A stretch of 64,000 nucleotides of DNA, taken from contig NZ_JACDIS010000003.1 of assembly GCF_013839525.1 (NCBI RefSeq), positions 124,001 to 188,000 on the forward strand, written 5' to 3'. The position numbers and the translations under genes were made by a program. The DNA is from Chthonobacter rhizosphaerae. GTDB taxonomy: Bacteria; Pseudomonadota; Alphaproteobacteria; Rhizobiales; Pleomorphomonadaceae. Under the pieces are notes generated by a model, which ran no database searches, had not been told where the DNA came from, and worked only from the letters and a program-made list of their open reading frames with translations. This document shows positions 1-7,863 of this stretch, piece by piece (within the stretch, counting starts at the first letter, position 1; every line of letters starts with the position of its first letter).

Positions 1-1656
1 GGCCGCTTCGCCGGCGAGGAGATCGCGCCGCTCGACCGCGTCGGCGACACGGTGGGCGCGCGTCTGGTGGACGGCGCCGTCCGCATGCCGGACGGCTGGG
101 CGGACGTCTACCGCCGCTGGACCGAGGGCGGCTGGAACGCGCTCTCCGGCCCTCCGGGCCATGGCGGCCAGGGCCTGCCGATCAGCCTCTACGCGGCCGT
201 GCTGGAGATGTGGAACGGCGCCAACGTGTCCTTCGCCACCGGGCCGATGCTGACCCACGGGGCCTGCGTGGCGCTGGAGGCCTACGGCACGGACGAGCAG
301 AAGGCGCTCTACCTTGAGAAGCTCGTCTCCGGCGCGTGGACCGGCACCATGAACCTGACCGAGCCGCAGGCGGGCTCCGACCTCGGCGCGCTGCGCACCC
401 GCGCGGAACCGGCGGGCGACGGCACCTACCGGATCACCGGCCAGAAGATCTACATCACCTACGGCGACCACGACCTCACCGACAACATCATCCACATGGT
501 GCTGGCGCGCCTGCCCGACGCGCCGCCCGGCACCCGGGGCATCTCGCTCTTCCTGGTGCCGAAGCGGCTTCTGGACGAGACCGGCGCGCCGGGCGCGATG
601 AACGACATCACCGTCGCCGGCGTCGAGCACAAGATGGGCCTCCACGGCTCGCCCACATGCACCCTCTCCTACGGCGACAGGGGCGGCGCGGTCGGCTGGC
701 TCGTCGGCGAGCCGAACCGGGGCCTCGCGGCCATGTTCACCATGATGAACAGCGCCCGCCTTTCCGTCGCCGTCCAGGGCGTCGGCGTCGCCGAACGGGC
801 GACCCAGCGCGCCGTCGCCTACGCGCTCGACCGGCGGCAGGGCCGCGCGCCCGGCTGGACCGACGAGGGCATGAGCCCCATCGTCCACCACCCGGACGTC
901 AAGCGCATGCTCCTCACCATGCGGGCGATGACCGACGCCGCGCGCGCCATCTGCCTGGCGCTCGCCCACGCCATCGACCGGTCCGCCGCCGGGGCGGAGA
1001 CCGACCGCGCGCTCGCCGCCGACCGGGCCGCCCTCCTCACCCCCGTCGCCAAGGCGTTCGCGACGGACGTCGGCGTGGAGGTCGCCTCGCTCGGCATCCA
1101 GGTGCACGGCGGCATGGGCTTCATCGAGGAGACCGGCGCCGCCCAGCACCTGCGCGACGCCCGCGTGCTGCCGATCTACGAGGGCACCAACGGCATCCAG
1201 GCGATCGACCTCGTCACCCGCAAGCTGCCGCTTTCGGGCGGCGACGCCCTGCGGGCCTACCTGGCGGAGCTCCGCGCCGTGGTGGAGGACGCCCGCGCGC
1301 TCGGCGACCCGGAGGTGACCGGCATCGCCGAGCGGGTCGGGCCCGCGCTCGACGACCTCTTCTTCGCCGCCAACTGGCTCGGCCGCGCCCTCGCGGACGG
1401 CCGGCAGACCGACGCCCTCGCGGGCGCGACCGCCTTCCTGCGCCTGTTCGCCCTCGCGGCCGGCGGGGCCTACCACCTGAAGGCCGTGGTGGCCGACGCG
1501 TCCGCCCGCACGGACAGCCCCGCCGCCCGTCGCCGTCGCCTGACCGCGCGCTTCTTCGCCACCGACATCCTGCCGGCCACCGGCGCGCTCCGGGGCGCCG
1601 TCACGGCCGGGGCCGCGGTGGTGGACGCGCTCTCCCCCGACCTCCTGACCGCCTGA
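1..1656 (+). CDS. Acyl-CoA dehydrogenase, 5' end cut by window
   Basis: The frame is open from base 1, so the N-terminus lies outside the window; 551 residues are visible. They show the acyl-CoA dehydrogenase fold: signature NLTEPQAGSD near visible residue 118, and the C-terminal FAD/active-site region with HGGMGF and IYEGTNGIQ near residue 392, where the Glu is the usual catalytic base. About 130 residues follow IYEGT, which is the extended C-terminal domain of the roughly 600-residue subfamily that includes DmdC-type methylmercaptopropionyl-CoA dehydrogenases. It should introduce a 2,3-double bond into an acyl-CoA and pass electrons to ETF. The crotonase gene starts 11 bp after its stop, so the two are probably one operon. 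The family call is firm; the substrate is unknown. Confidence 0.93.
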   Translation, partial: GRFAGEEIAPLDRVGDTVGARLVDGAVRMPDGWADVYRRWTEGGWNALSGPPGHGGQGLPISLYAAVLEMWNGANVSFATGPMLTHGACVALEAYGTDEQKALYLEKLVSGAWTGTMNLTEPQAGSDLGALRTRAEPAGDGTYRITGQKIYITYGDHDLTDNIIHMVLARLPDAPPGTRGISLFLVPKRLLDETGAPGAMNDITVAGVEHKMGLHGSPTCTLSYGDRGGAVGWLVGEPNRGLAAMFTMMNSARLSVAVQGVGVAERATQRAVAYALDRRQGRAPGWTDEGMSPIVHHPDVKRMLLTMRAMTDAARAICLALAHAIDRSAAGAETDRALAADRAALLTPVAKAFATDVGVEVASLGIQVHGGMGFIEETGAAQHLRDARVLPIYEGTNGIQAIDLVTRKLPLSGGDALRAYLAELRAVVEDARALGDPEVTGIAERVGPALDDLFFAANWLGRALADGRQTDALAGATAFLRLFALAAGGAYHLKAVVADASARTDSPAARRRRLTARFFATDILPATGALRGAVTAGAAVVDALSPDLLTA

Positions 1657-1666
1657 GGACCCTGCC

Positions 1667-2413
1667 ATGACCGACCATGTGCGCGTGGAGACCCGCGAAG
1701 GCGTTCGGGTGATCACCATCGACCGGCCGGAAAAGAAGAACGCCCTCACCGGCGCCATGTACCGGGCGCTCGCGGACGCGCTCGGCGATACGGCGGACGA
1801 TCCGGCCGTCGGCGCCGTGCTGATCCGGGGCGCTCCGGGCGCCTTCACGGCCGGCAACGATCTCGCGGACTTCGCCGCCGCCGCGGCCGGCGGCGACGTG
1901 GCCGGCCCGATCCTGACGTTTCTGAGGGCGCTCGCCACCGTGGAGACGCCGCTCGTCGCCGCCGTGGACGGGCTCGCCATCGGGGTCGGCACCACGCTCC
2001 TCCTCCACTGCGACCTGGTGTTCGCGTCGGACCGCTCGGTGTTCCGCACGCCCTTCACCGACCTCGGGCTGACGCCCGAAGCCGCCTCCAGCCTGCTCGG
2101 CCCGCGTCTCATGGGCCATCAGCGCGCGTTCGAACTGCTGGTCGCCGGCCTCGCCTTCGACGCCGCCAAGGCCGAGGCGGCGGGCCTCGTCAACCGCGTG
2201 CTGCCGCAGGACCGCCTGGAGGGCGAGGCCTTCGCCGCCGCCGCCGCGCTCGCCGCCAAGCCCCGGCGCGCCGTCGCGATCGCGCGCCGGCTGCTCAAGG
2301 GCGACCCGATGGAGGTGCTGCAGCGGATCGACGAAGAGGCGGCCCTCTTCACAGAACGCCTCCAGTCCGCGGAGGCGCAGGCGGCGTTCCGGGCCTTCCT
2401 GACCAGGGCCTGA
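1667..2413 (+). CDS. Enoyl-CoA hydratase/isomerase (crotonase) family protein
   Basis: A 248-residue crotonase-fold protein of usual length. The oxyanion-hole segment GAFTAGNDLADF lies near residues 59-70 and DGLAIGVGTT near 103. The second loop reads TPEAASS, giving one acidic residue where classical hydratases carry two; the first position is GVGTTLLL rather than a GGGxE-type motif. That pattern fits an enoyl-CoA isomerase or a divergent hydratase better than a textbook FadB-type hydratase. It follows the acyl-CoA dehydrogenase by 11 bp and would act on that enzyme's 2-enoyl-CoA product. The ATG is the first in frame after the upstream stop. The exact reaction is inferred. Confidence 0.9.
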   Translation: MTDHVRVETREGVRVITIDRPEKKNALTGAMYRALADALGDTADDPAVGAVLIRGAPGAFTAGNDLADFAAAAAGGDVAGPILTFLRALATVETPLVAAVDGLAIGVGTTLLLHCDLVFASDRSVFRTPFTDLGLTPEAASSLLGPRLMGHQRAFELLVAGLAFDAAKAEAAGLVNRVLPQDRLEGEAFAAAAALAAKPRRAVAIARRLLKGDPMEVLQRIDEEAALFTERLQSAEAQAAFRAFLTRA

Positions 2414-2459
2414 CCGGACCCGATCAGGCCCCGAGCAAACCGACGCATGCCGCGCGCGA

Positions 2460-2482
2460 GCCGGAGGCGCCTCGCCTCCGGC
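2460..2482. other. Perfect 10-bp hairpin between crotonase and SDR genes
   Basis: GCCGGAGGCG and CGCCTCCGGC pair perfectly around a 3-nt loop in the 106-bp gap between the crotonase and SDR genes. No T-run follows on either strand. It could limit read-through or stabilise the upstream mRNA, but nothing in the sequence decides its role. Confidence 0.5.
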
Positions 2483-2519
2483 CGGATGCCCGGCGCACAC
2501 CCGAGGGAGGACTGACACC

Positions 2520-3380
2520 ATGGCGAGCCTCGCCAACAAGACGCTGTTCATCACCGGCGCCAGCCGCGGCATCGGCCTCGCCATCGCGCTCCGCGCCGCC
2601 CGAGACGGCGCCAACGTGGTGATCGCGGCGAAGACCACGGAGCCCCATCCGAAGCTGCCCGGCACCATCCATTCGGCCGCGGAGGCCGTGGAGGCGGCCG
2701 GCGGCCGGGCGCTTCCCGTCGTCATGGACGTGCGCGAGGAAGCCCAGGTGACCGCGGCGTTCGAGGCGGCTGCCGCCACCTTCGGCGGCGTCGACATCGT
2801 GGTGAACAACGCCAGCGCGATCCAGCTGACCCGCACGCCCGAGACGGACATGCGCCGGTTCGACCTGATGCACCAGGTCAACGCGCGCGGCACCTTCCTC
2901 GTCTCCAGGACGGCCCTGCCCTACCTGGAGAAAGCCGAAAACCCCCACATCCTGATGCTCTCGCCGCCGCTCGACATCAAGGAGACGTGGTTCGCCCCCC
3001 ACGTGGCCTACAGCCTCGCCAAATACGGCATGAGCCTCGTCGCGCTCGGACTTGCCGGGGAGCTCCGCCCGAAGGGCATCGCCGTCAACGCCCTCTGGCC
3101 GCGCACCACCATCGCGACCAGCGCCATCGAGTTCGTGGTCGGCGAGGCGCTGATGAAGCGCTCCCGCACCCCGGAGATCATCGCCGACGCCGCCCACCTG
3201 ATCTTCACCAAGGACGCCCGCGCCTTCACCGGCAACTTCCTGATCGACGACACCTTCCTGGCCGCCCACGGCGTCACCGACTTCGACCGCTACCGCGTGG
3301 ACCCGACGAGCGCGCTGCAGGAGGACTTCTTCGTCCCAGCCGACAGCCCCGCCCCGGCGAGCCTCGGCCCGAAGGAGTGA
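2520..3380 (+). CDS. Short-chain dehydrogenase/reductase (HSDL2-like)
   Basis: A 286-residue SDR. The cofactor loop TGASRGIG is at residues 12-19, NNAS near 96-99, and the catalytic Tyr and Lys are in YSLAK (Y164, K168), with a Ser in MLSPP upstream. The N-terminal sequence with the AKTTEPHPK segment resembles the HSDL2-type branch found near fatty-acid genes. It should reduce or oxidise a hydroxyl or carbonyl group with NAD(P)H; the substrate is not evident. A GGGAGGA ribosome site precedes the ATG. It lies 106 bp after the crotonase on the same strand and may share its operon, though a strong hairpin stands between them. Confidence 0.9.
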   Translation: MASLANKTLFITGASRGIGLAIALRAARDGANVVIAAKTTEPHPKLPGTIHSAAEAVEAAGGRALPVVMDVREEAQVTAAFEAAAATFGGVDIVVNNASAIQLTRTPETDMRRFDLMHQVNARGTFLVSRTALPYLEKAENPHILMLSPPLDIKETWFAPHVAYSLAKYGMSLVALGLAGELRPKGIAVNALWPRTTIATSAIEFVVGEALMKRSRTPEIIADAAHLIFTKDARAFTGNFLIDDTFLAAHGVTDFDRYRVDPTSALQEDFFVPADSPAPASLGPKE

Positions 3381-3416
3381 GACGGGCGGGAGCGGTGCCG
3401 AGCGGGAGCGAAAGGT

Positions 3417-3453
3417 GGAATGCGTGGGTGGTCCGCCTACGCGGACCATGACG
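3417..3453. repeat. Family D palindromic repeat, copy 1
   Basis: GGTCCGC-ctac-GCGGACC forms a perfect 7-bp stem flanked by GGAATGCGTGGGT on the left and ATGACGG on the right. The whole 37-bp unit recurs, in reverse orientation, at 54317-54353 and 54636-54672. It lies just after the SDR stop. Confidence 0.75.
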
Positions 3454-3512
3454 GCCGGGGGTGCGGGGTGGCGGGAGGACGGCCGGTGCGGTCGCTCGCC
3501 GACGGCCCGTCC

Positions 3513-4064
3513 TTACGGTCGCCCCTCCCCTCTCCGTTTGTACGCGAGCCGCACCACGCCCGGCATCGCCTCGTCCGTCCCGACCAGCCGCAAGCTCTTC
3601 GTCAGGCCGCCCGGGAAGGCCCGGATGCCGTCGCCGACCACTTCCGGAACGACGAACAGCTCCAACAGGTCGATGGCGTCGCGGTCCAGGAAGGCCTGCT
3701 GGAGGAGGCCGCCGCCGAGGATCCAGATGTCGCCGGCGGGGAGGTCCTCCGCCGCGCGCAAGTGGCTGACAAGGGCGTCGACGCCGTCGCCCCAGAGGCC
3801 GAAGCCATCCGGCAGCGGCAGGCCGGCGCCGTCGGGGCGGCTCGTCACCAGGAAGCCGCGCCGGCCGGCGTAGACGCCGTGGTGGTTCAGGCGCACCACC
3901 GTCTCCCAGGTGAGCCGCCCGGTGACGACCGTGCCGATGGACGACCAGAAGGCGTCCCAGTCCGCCCCCTCCGGCGGGTAGGCGTCCAGAAAGCGGACGC
4001 CGCCGTCCGGCTCCGCGATGAAACCGTCGATGCTCATGGCCATGTAGCCGCGGATCCGGCGCAT
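3513..4064 (-). CDS. Dihydrofolate reductase family (RibD C-terminal-like) protein
   Basis: A 183-residue protein opening with GYMAMSIDGFIAEPDGG, the typical start of YyaP/YqjZ-type members of the DHFR/RibD C-terminal superfamily. Later it has VTGRLTWE and WILGGGLLQQAF, the nucleotide-binding portion, and a terminal VRLAYKRR strand. It is probably an NADPH-binding reductase; the substrate is unknown, and the proteins of this branch are generally not folate enzymes. The ATG at 4064 was chosen because the family begins here and GAGGAG lies 7 nt upstream. The frame stays open far upstream only because of the high GC. It is downstream of the ABC permease on the same strand, 134 bp away. Confidence 0.85.
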   Translation of the reverse strand: MRRIRGYMAMSIDGFIAEPDGGVRFLDAYPPEGADWDAFWSSIGTVVTGRLTWETVVRLNHHGVYAGRRGFLVTSRPDGAGLPLPDGFGLWGDGVDALVSHLRAAEDLPAGDIWILGGGLLQQAFLDRDAIDLLELFVVPEVVGDGIRAFPGGLTKSLRLVGTDEAMPGVVRLAYKRRGEGRP

Positions 4065-4198
4065 GGAACGTCTCCTCTTCGACCGTGACGATCCGGCGAG
4101 ACTGCCCCCGCCCCGCGACAGCGCCCGGCAGGAGCGGCCGGACGTTCGCTCATGCGGCGGGAGCGGCGGGTGTTCACCCATGCGGCGGGAGCCTGGGT

Positions 4199-5035
4199 TC
4201 AGCCGCCGCGGAGCGCCTCGTGCCGCCGCAGCCGCTTTTCCAACGCCCGCACGGCGAGCGACAGGGACACGGTCATCAGGAGATAGATGTAGGCCACCAC
4301 CGTGTAGGTCTCGAAAAACAGGAAGGTGCCCGACGAGTAGATCTTGCCGAGTTGCGTCACGTCCTGGACGCCGAGCACGGAGACGAGCGAGGAGTCCTTG
4401 ATCATCGCGACGAAGTCGTTGCCGAGCGGCGGCAGCACGGTGCGGATGGCCTGCGGGAAGACGACGAGGCGGAACACCTGCACCCGCGTGAGGCCGAGCG
4501 CCTTGGCGGCCTCCACCTGCCCCCGGTCCACCGCCTGGATGCCGGCCCGGAAGATCTCGGCGAGGAAGGCCGAGTAGCTGATCACCAGGGCGACGACCGC
4601 GCGCCACAGAAGGTCGAAGTCGCGCACCCCGGCGGGCGCCAGGAGACCGGCGGCCTGGAGCGGCTGGGTGACGACGTTCCAGGCGGCGACGAGAGCGGGC
4701 GCGGCCACGAAGGCCATGTAGAAGAGGAGGACCAGGACGGGGATGCCGCGCACGATCTCCACGTAGAAGGTGGCCGCCTCGCGCACGATCCGCCGCCCGG
4801 ACAGCATCGCGCCGGCGACCGCGAGGCCGAGGAGCGCCGCCATCAGGAAGGCGACGACGGTCACGAACAGCGTGGTCCCGATCCCTGCCGAGAGGGCGTT
4901 GAAGATGGCCGCGTAACCCTCGTCGGCCGCGATCGCCAGGCCGAAGGCGACCGCGAGCAGGACCGCCGCCACCAGCCACCAGGGCACGGCGGAGAGCGCG
5001 GCCAGCGCCGGGCGGGCGGTCACCGGCGCCGGCAT
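4199..5035 (-). CDS. Polar amino-acid ABC transporter permease (HisM/GlnP family)
   Basis: A 278-residue inner-membrane permease with several hydrophobic helices, the first around residues 17-40. It carries the EAA loop typical of polar amino-acid importers, EAAKALGLTRVQVFRLV, near residues 180-196, which contacts the ATPase subunit. It lies 37 bp downstream of the family 3 binding-protein gene, so both belong to one import system. A permease of this type works as a homo- or heterodimer. Neither an ATP-binding subunit nor a second permease is encoded nearby. The ATG start gives a short cytoplasmic N-terminus before the first helix. Confidence 0.92.
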   Translation of the reverse strand: MPAPVTARPALAALSAVPWWLVAAVLLAVAFGLAIAADEGYAAIFNALSAGIGTTLFVTVVAFLMAALLGLAVAGAMLSGRRIVREAATFYVEIVRGIPVLVLLFYMAFVAAPALVAAWNVVTQPLQAAGLLAPAGVRDFDLLWRAVVALVISYSAFLAEIFRAGIQAVDRGQVEAAKALGLTRVQVFRLVVFPQAIRTVLPPLGNDFVAMIKDSSLVSVLGVQDVTQLGKIYSSGTFLFFETYTVVAYIYLLMTVSLSLAVRALEKRLRRHEALRGG

Positions 5036-5072
5036 GCGGCGGTCGTCCGTCGACGCAAGGGCGCGGCCGGGG

Positions 5073-5885
5073 TCAGTGCTGGCTCTTGTAGTCGTAGAAC
5101 CACTTCTTGTTCAGGGCCTCCAGGGTGCCGTCGGCCTTCATGGCGGCGAGCGCCGCGTTCACCGGGGCCACGAGGTCGGAGCCCTTCTTGAAGATGAAGC
5201 CGAAGTCCTCGGTGCCGAGCGGACCGCCGATCACCTTGAAGGCCCCGGGCGAGGCGCCGATGTAGCCCTCGGCCGAGACCTTGTCCATCAGCACCGTATC
5301 CACGTCGCCGGACTTCAGGGCCTGGACGGACGCGCCGAACGTCTCGAACAGCTTGATGCGGGGGTTCGCCTCGTTCCCGTCGAGCACATTGTAGACCGCG
5401 ACGTAGAAGTTGGTGGTGCCCGGCTGGGCGCCCACGAGCCCGTCGGCCATGCCGGCGAAGCTCTCGGCGTCGGAGAAGCGGGTCTCGTCCGCCCGCACCA
5501 GCATGAACTGTTCCGACGTCAGGTACGGATCGGAGAAGTCCACCTGCTGCCTGCGCTCGTCGTTGATGGTGATGCCGTCCATGCCGACGTCGAACTCGCC
5601 GTCGCGGACCGCCTGGATCATGGCGTCCCAGGAGGTGAGCTTCCACTCGACCTTGGCGTTCAGTCGCTTGGCGATCTCGTTGAAGGCGTCGTACTCCCAG
5701 CCGATGCCCTGGCCGGTCTTCGGGTCCGCGAAGTTGAGCGGCACATAGGCGTTCTCGGTCACGGCCACGATGGTGCGGCCCTGAAGGTCCGGCAGGCCCG
5801 CGGCCGAGGCCGGCGCCGACAGGCCGGCGACGGCGAGGACGGTCAGCAGCGCGCGACCGAGGCGGGATGCGACGGCGGTGATCAT
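5073..5885 (-). CDS. Periplasmic amino-acid-binding protein (SBP family 3)
   Basis: A 270-residue secreted protein. Residues 1-28 form a signal peptide (positive start, hydrophobic core, ASA cleavage region). The mature part has family 3 binding-protein features: a [10 protein letters not shown] opening, [21 protein letters not shown] followed by [11 protein letters not shown], and the ligand-contact strand GTTNFY near residue 160. It should bind a polar amino acid in the periplasm and deliver it to the permease encoded 37 bp downstream. This is the first gene of the minus-strand unit running to 3513. The ligand cannot be named from sequence. Confidence 0.92.
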   Translation of the reverse strand: MITAVASRLGRALLTVLAVAGLSAPASAAGLPDLQGRTIVAVTENAYVPLNFADPKTGQGIGWEYDAFNEIAKRLNAKVEWKLTSWDAMIQAVRDGEFDVGMDGITINDERRQQVDFSDPYLTSEQFMLVRADETRFSDAESFAGMADGLVGAQPGTTNFYVAVYNVLDGNEANPRIKLFETFGASVQALKSGDVDTVLMDKVSAEGYIGASPGAFKVIGGPLGTEDFGFIFKKGSDLVAPVNAALAAMKADGTLEALNKKWFYDYKSQH

Positions 5886-5976
5886 GAGGATGCCCCCTCA
5901 AGCGTGACGTGGTGGAATTGTCGAGGCGGCACTATGGTGGCCCCCGGGCGCCGGGCGCAAGGGCCAGCGTGGCCGT

Positions 5977-6960
5977 TCAGAGCCAGCGTCGCCAGCGGAA
6001 CACCAGGAAGGTCACCACCGCCGCCGCCACCATCAGGGCGAGGGCGTAAGGGTAGCCCCAGGTCCAGTGCAGTTCGGGCATCACGTCGAAGTTCATGCCG
6101 TAGATGGACGCCACCAGCGTCGGCGGCATGAAGATGACCGCGAGCACCGAGAAGATCTTGATGATGTCGTTCTGCTGGATGCTGACGAGGCCGAGGGTGG
6201 CGTCGAGCAGGAAGGTGTTGCGCTCGTCGAGGCCGTGGACATGGTCGGAGAGGGCCTGGATGTCCCGCTGCATGGTCAGCATGCGGGCGCGGTCGTCCTT
6301 GCCGAAGCCGGTCGCCTCCGCCTTCTCGTCGAGGAAGAGCAGGAGGCGCGACAGGCCGAGGAGGCTTTCCTGCACATGCCCGAGGCGAAGGCCCTCGCGG
6401 CCGATCGCCCGGAGCGTCAGGTTGTAGTCCGGCCGCTGGCCGGGCGCGTGATTCTCGAAGATGGTCGTGCCGATGCCGCCGATCCGCGCCGTCGCCCGCT
6501 CCAGGATGTCGGCCAGACGGTCGATCGCGGTCTCTAGGAGCGTCACCAGCACGGCCCGGGCGGTGCACACGTCCGACACTGGCCGCAGCATGCGGTTGAC
6601 CGCCACCGGAAAGGTGCCGGGCTCGTCGTAGCGCAGGGTGACGAGGCGGTTGCGGGCGAAGATGAAGCTGACCGCCGTCGTGCCGGGCTCGGAGCTTTCC
6701 GAGCGGCAGAGCAGCACGGCGGTGAGATAGAGGGTGCCGTTCTCCATGGAGAGACGGCTCGACGGCTCGATCTCCTCCATCTCCTCGCGGGTCAGGAGTT
6801 CGGCGCCGATGAAGGCCTCGGCGGCCCGGTCCTCCTCCCGCGTCGGGCGGAAGAGGTCGACCCAGACCGCGTCCGGATGGATGACGGGCACCCCGTCGGG
6901 GCCGAGCGGCGCTGGTTCACGCTTCAGGTCGGTGTGAAGCGGACGATAGACGTCGATCAA
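5977..6960 (-). CDS. corA: CorA-family magnesium transport protein
   Basis: A 327-residue protein with a long cytoplasmic domain and two C-terminal transmembrane helices. The signature YGMNFDVMPE is at residues 287-296 and the short basic tail RWRRWL ends the chain, as in CorA pentameric Mg2+/Co2+ channels. The start is TTG, preceded by GGAGGA at a 7-nt spacing; no in-frame ATG fits the N-terminal family sequence (MIDVYRPL). It lies 91 bp upstream of the binding-protein gene and appears to be its own transcription unit. Confidence 0.93.
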   Translation of the reverse strand: MIDVYRPLHTDLKREPAPLGPDGVPVIHPDAVWVDLFRPTREEDRAAEAFIGAELLTREEMEEIEPSSRLSMENGTLYLTAVLLCRSESSEPGTTAVSFIFARNRLVTLRYDEPGTFPVAVNRMLRPVSDVCTARAVLVTLLETAIDRLADILERATARIGGIGTTIFENHAPGQRPDYNLTLRAIGREGLRLGHVQESLLGLSRLLLFLDEKAEATGFGKDDRARMLTMQRDIQALSDHVHGLDERNTFLLDATLGLVSIQQNDIIKIFSVLAVIFMPPTLVASIYGMNFDVMPELHWTWGYPYALALMVAAAVVTFLVFRWRRWL

Positions 6961-7194
6961 GCAGGCTTCCTCCGGGACCGGATCGGCGCCGTCTTTAGCA
7001 CCGGCCGGGGCGCGCGTGGAAGCCTCGCGCCATTCGGGTCCGCGGCCCTCCAGTCCGGCTCCCCAGTCCGGCTCCCGCCCCGGGCGATCATGCCCGACGA
7101 CCCTGAGGCCGGAGCGCGACGCGGCTGGAAGACCCTGGCGGCCGAACCGCCCCCCGCGACGGATGCCGCGGCGCGGGCGGTGAGGGCGGACCGA

Positions 7195-7374
7195 TCAGTC
7201 CTCGTAGTCGAGCGGCGCGGCGACCACGTGCTCGGACTTCACCTTCGCGGGCTTGAACATGGTGGCCGCCGAAAGGGCCGGAATGCCGATGGTGCGGTAC
7301 TGCTCAGCGAGATCCGGCTTGGTGCTCTGCTGTTGCTGCGCCTGTCCTTCACGGGCGCTGTACTCGGTCTTCAT
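7195..7374 (-). CDS. 59-residue conserved-looking small protein
   Basis: A short gene of 60 codons with alphaproteobacterial codon bias. The product starts MKTEYSAREG, has a run of four Gln, then KPDLAEQYRTIGIPAL, and ends in an acidic tail. There is no signal peptide or membrane segment. The EYSARE and LAEQYRxIGIPA pattern resembles small uncharacterised proteins I associate with Hyphomicrobiales, so I consider it real; no function can be given. It follows the aminotransferase gene on the same strand, but 489 bp away behind an AT-rich stretch that could hold its own promoter. Confidence 0.6.
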   Translation of the reverse strand: MKTEYSAREGQAQQQQSTKPDLAEQYRTIGIPALSAATMFKPAKVKSEHVVAAPLDYED

Positions 7375-7863
7375 CTTGTTCCCCGCGCAAAACGGCTGTG
7401 GATCGACACGACCAACGGCCGAAACATTGTTGATATGCTTTATTCAACCCGGACCGGCCGCTCCGATTTGCGCTCCGTCCCGATGAAGAAGATTACGCCG
7501 GCAAAATGGGGCGGGACAAGGGCACTATACATAAGACTAAATAAGCATGGCAGCACATGTGCGCCGTTGTTGCGGCGGTGCAACAAGTCGAACCGGGATG
7601 GTAAACGAGCGGTAAACGTGAGCTGGAGCCCTTCGGCAGGAGATTTCCTGTCACATCCGTGAAAAACACTAGACTTAGACCTGCCAAGCCCGCGCTTGCG
7701 GCGGATCCCGCGTCGCCGCCGGCGCCGGACCCGCTGATATCACCGGTCGGACTGTGCGAATGCAGGTCGCCGGCCGCCGCTATGCAAGCGAAGCGGGCCG
7801 CTGATCCGCCGCCCGGGGGGACGGTGGATCGACGGCCCGCGCGAGGTCCGCTCGTCGTGCCGC
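7375..7863. other. 489-bp gene-free, partly AT-rich intergenic region
   Basis: No gene is supported here. Bases 7421-7450 are AT-rich and contain the dyad GTTGATATGCTTTATTCAAC (7429-7448), placed where a promoter for the 59-residue gene would be expected. The stretch 7501-7560 is also unusually AT-rich and ends in the perfect palindrome GCACATGTGC (7553-7562). I see no terminator with a T-run for the aminotransferase. Confidence 0.4.

Noticed and set aside
2460-2482. Hairpin as an intrinsic terminator
   Set aside because: There is no T-run on either strand, so it is listed only as a hairpin.
6877-7662. 261-codon plus-strand frame
   Set aside because: It runs antisense through the corA start and the 59-residue gene and changes composition midway; no domain.
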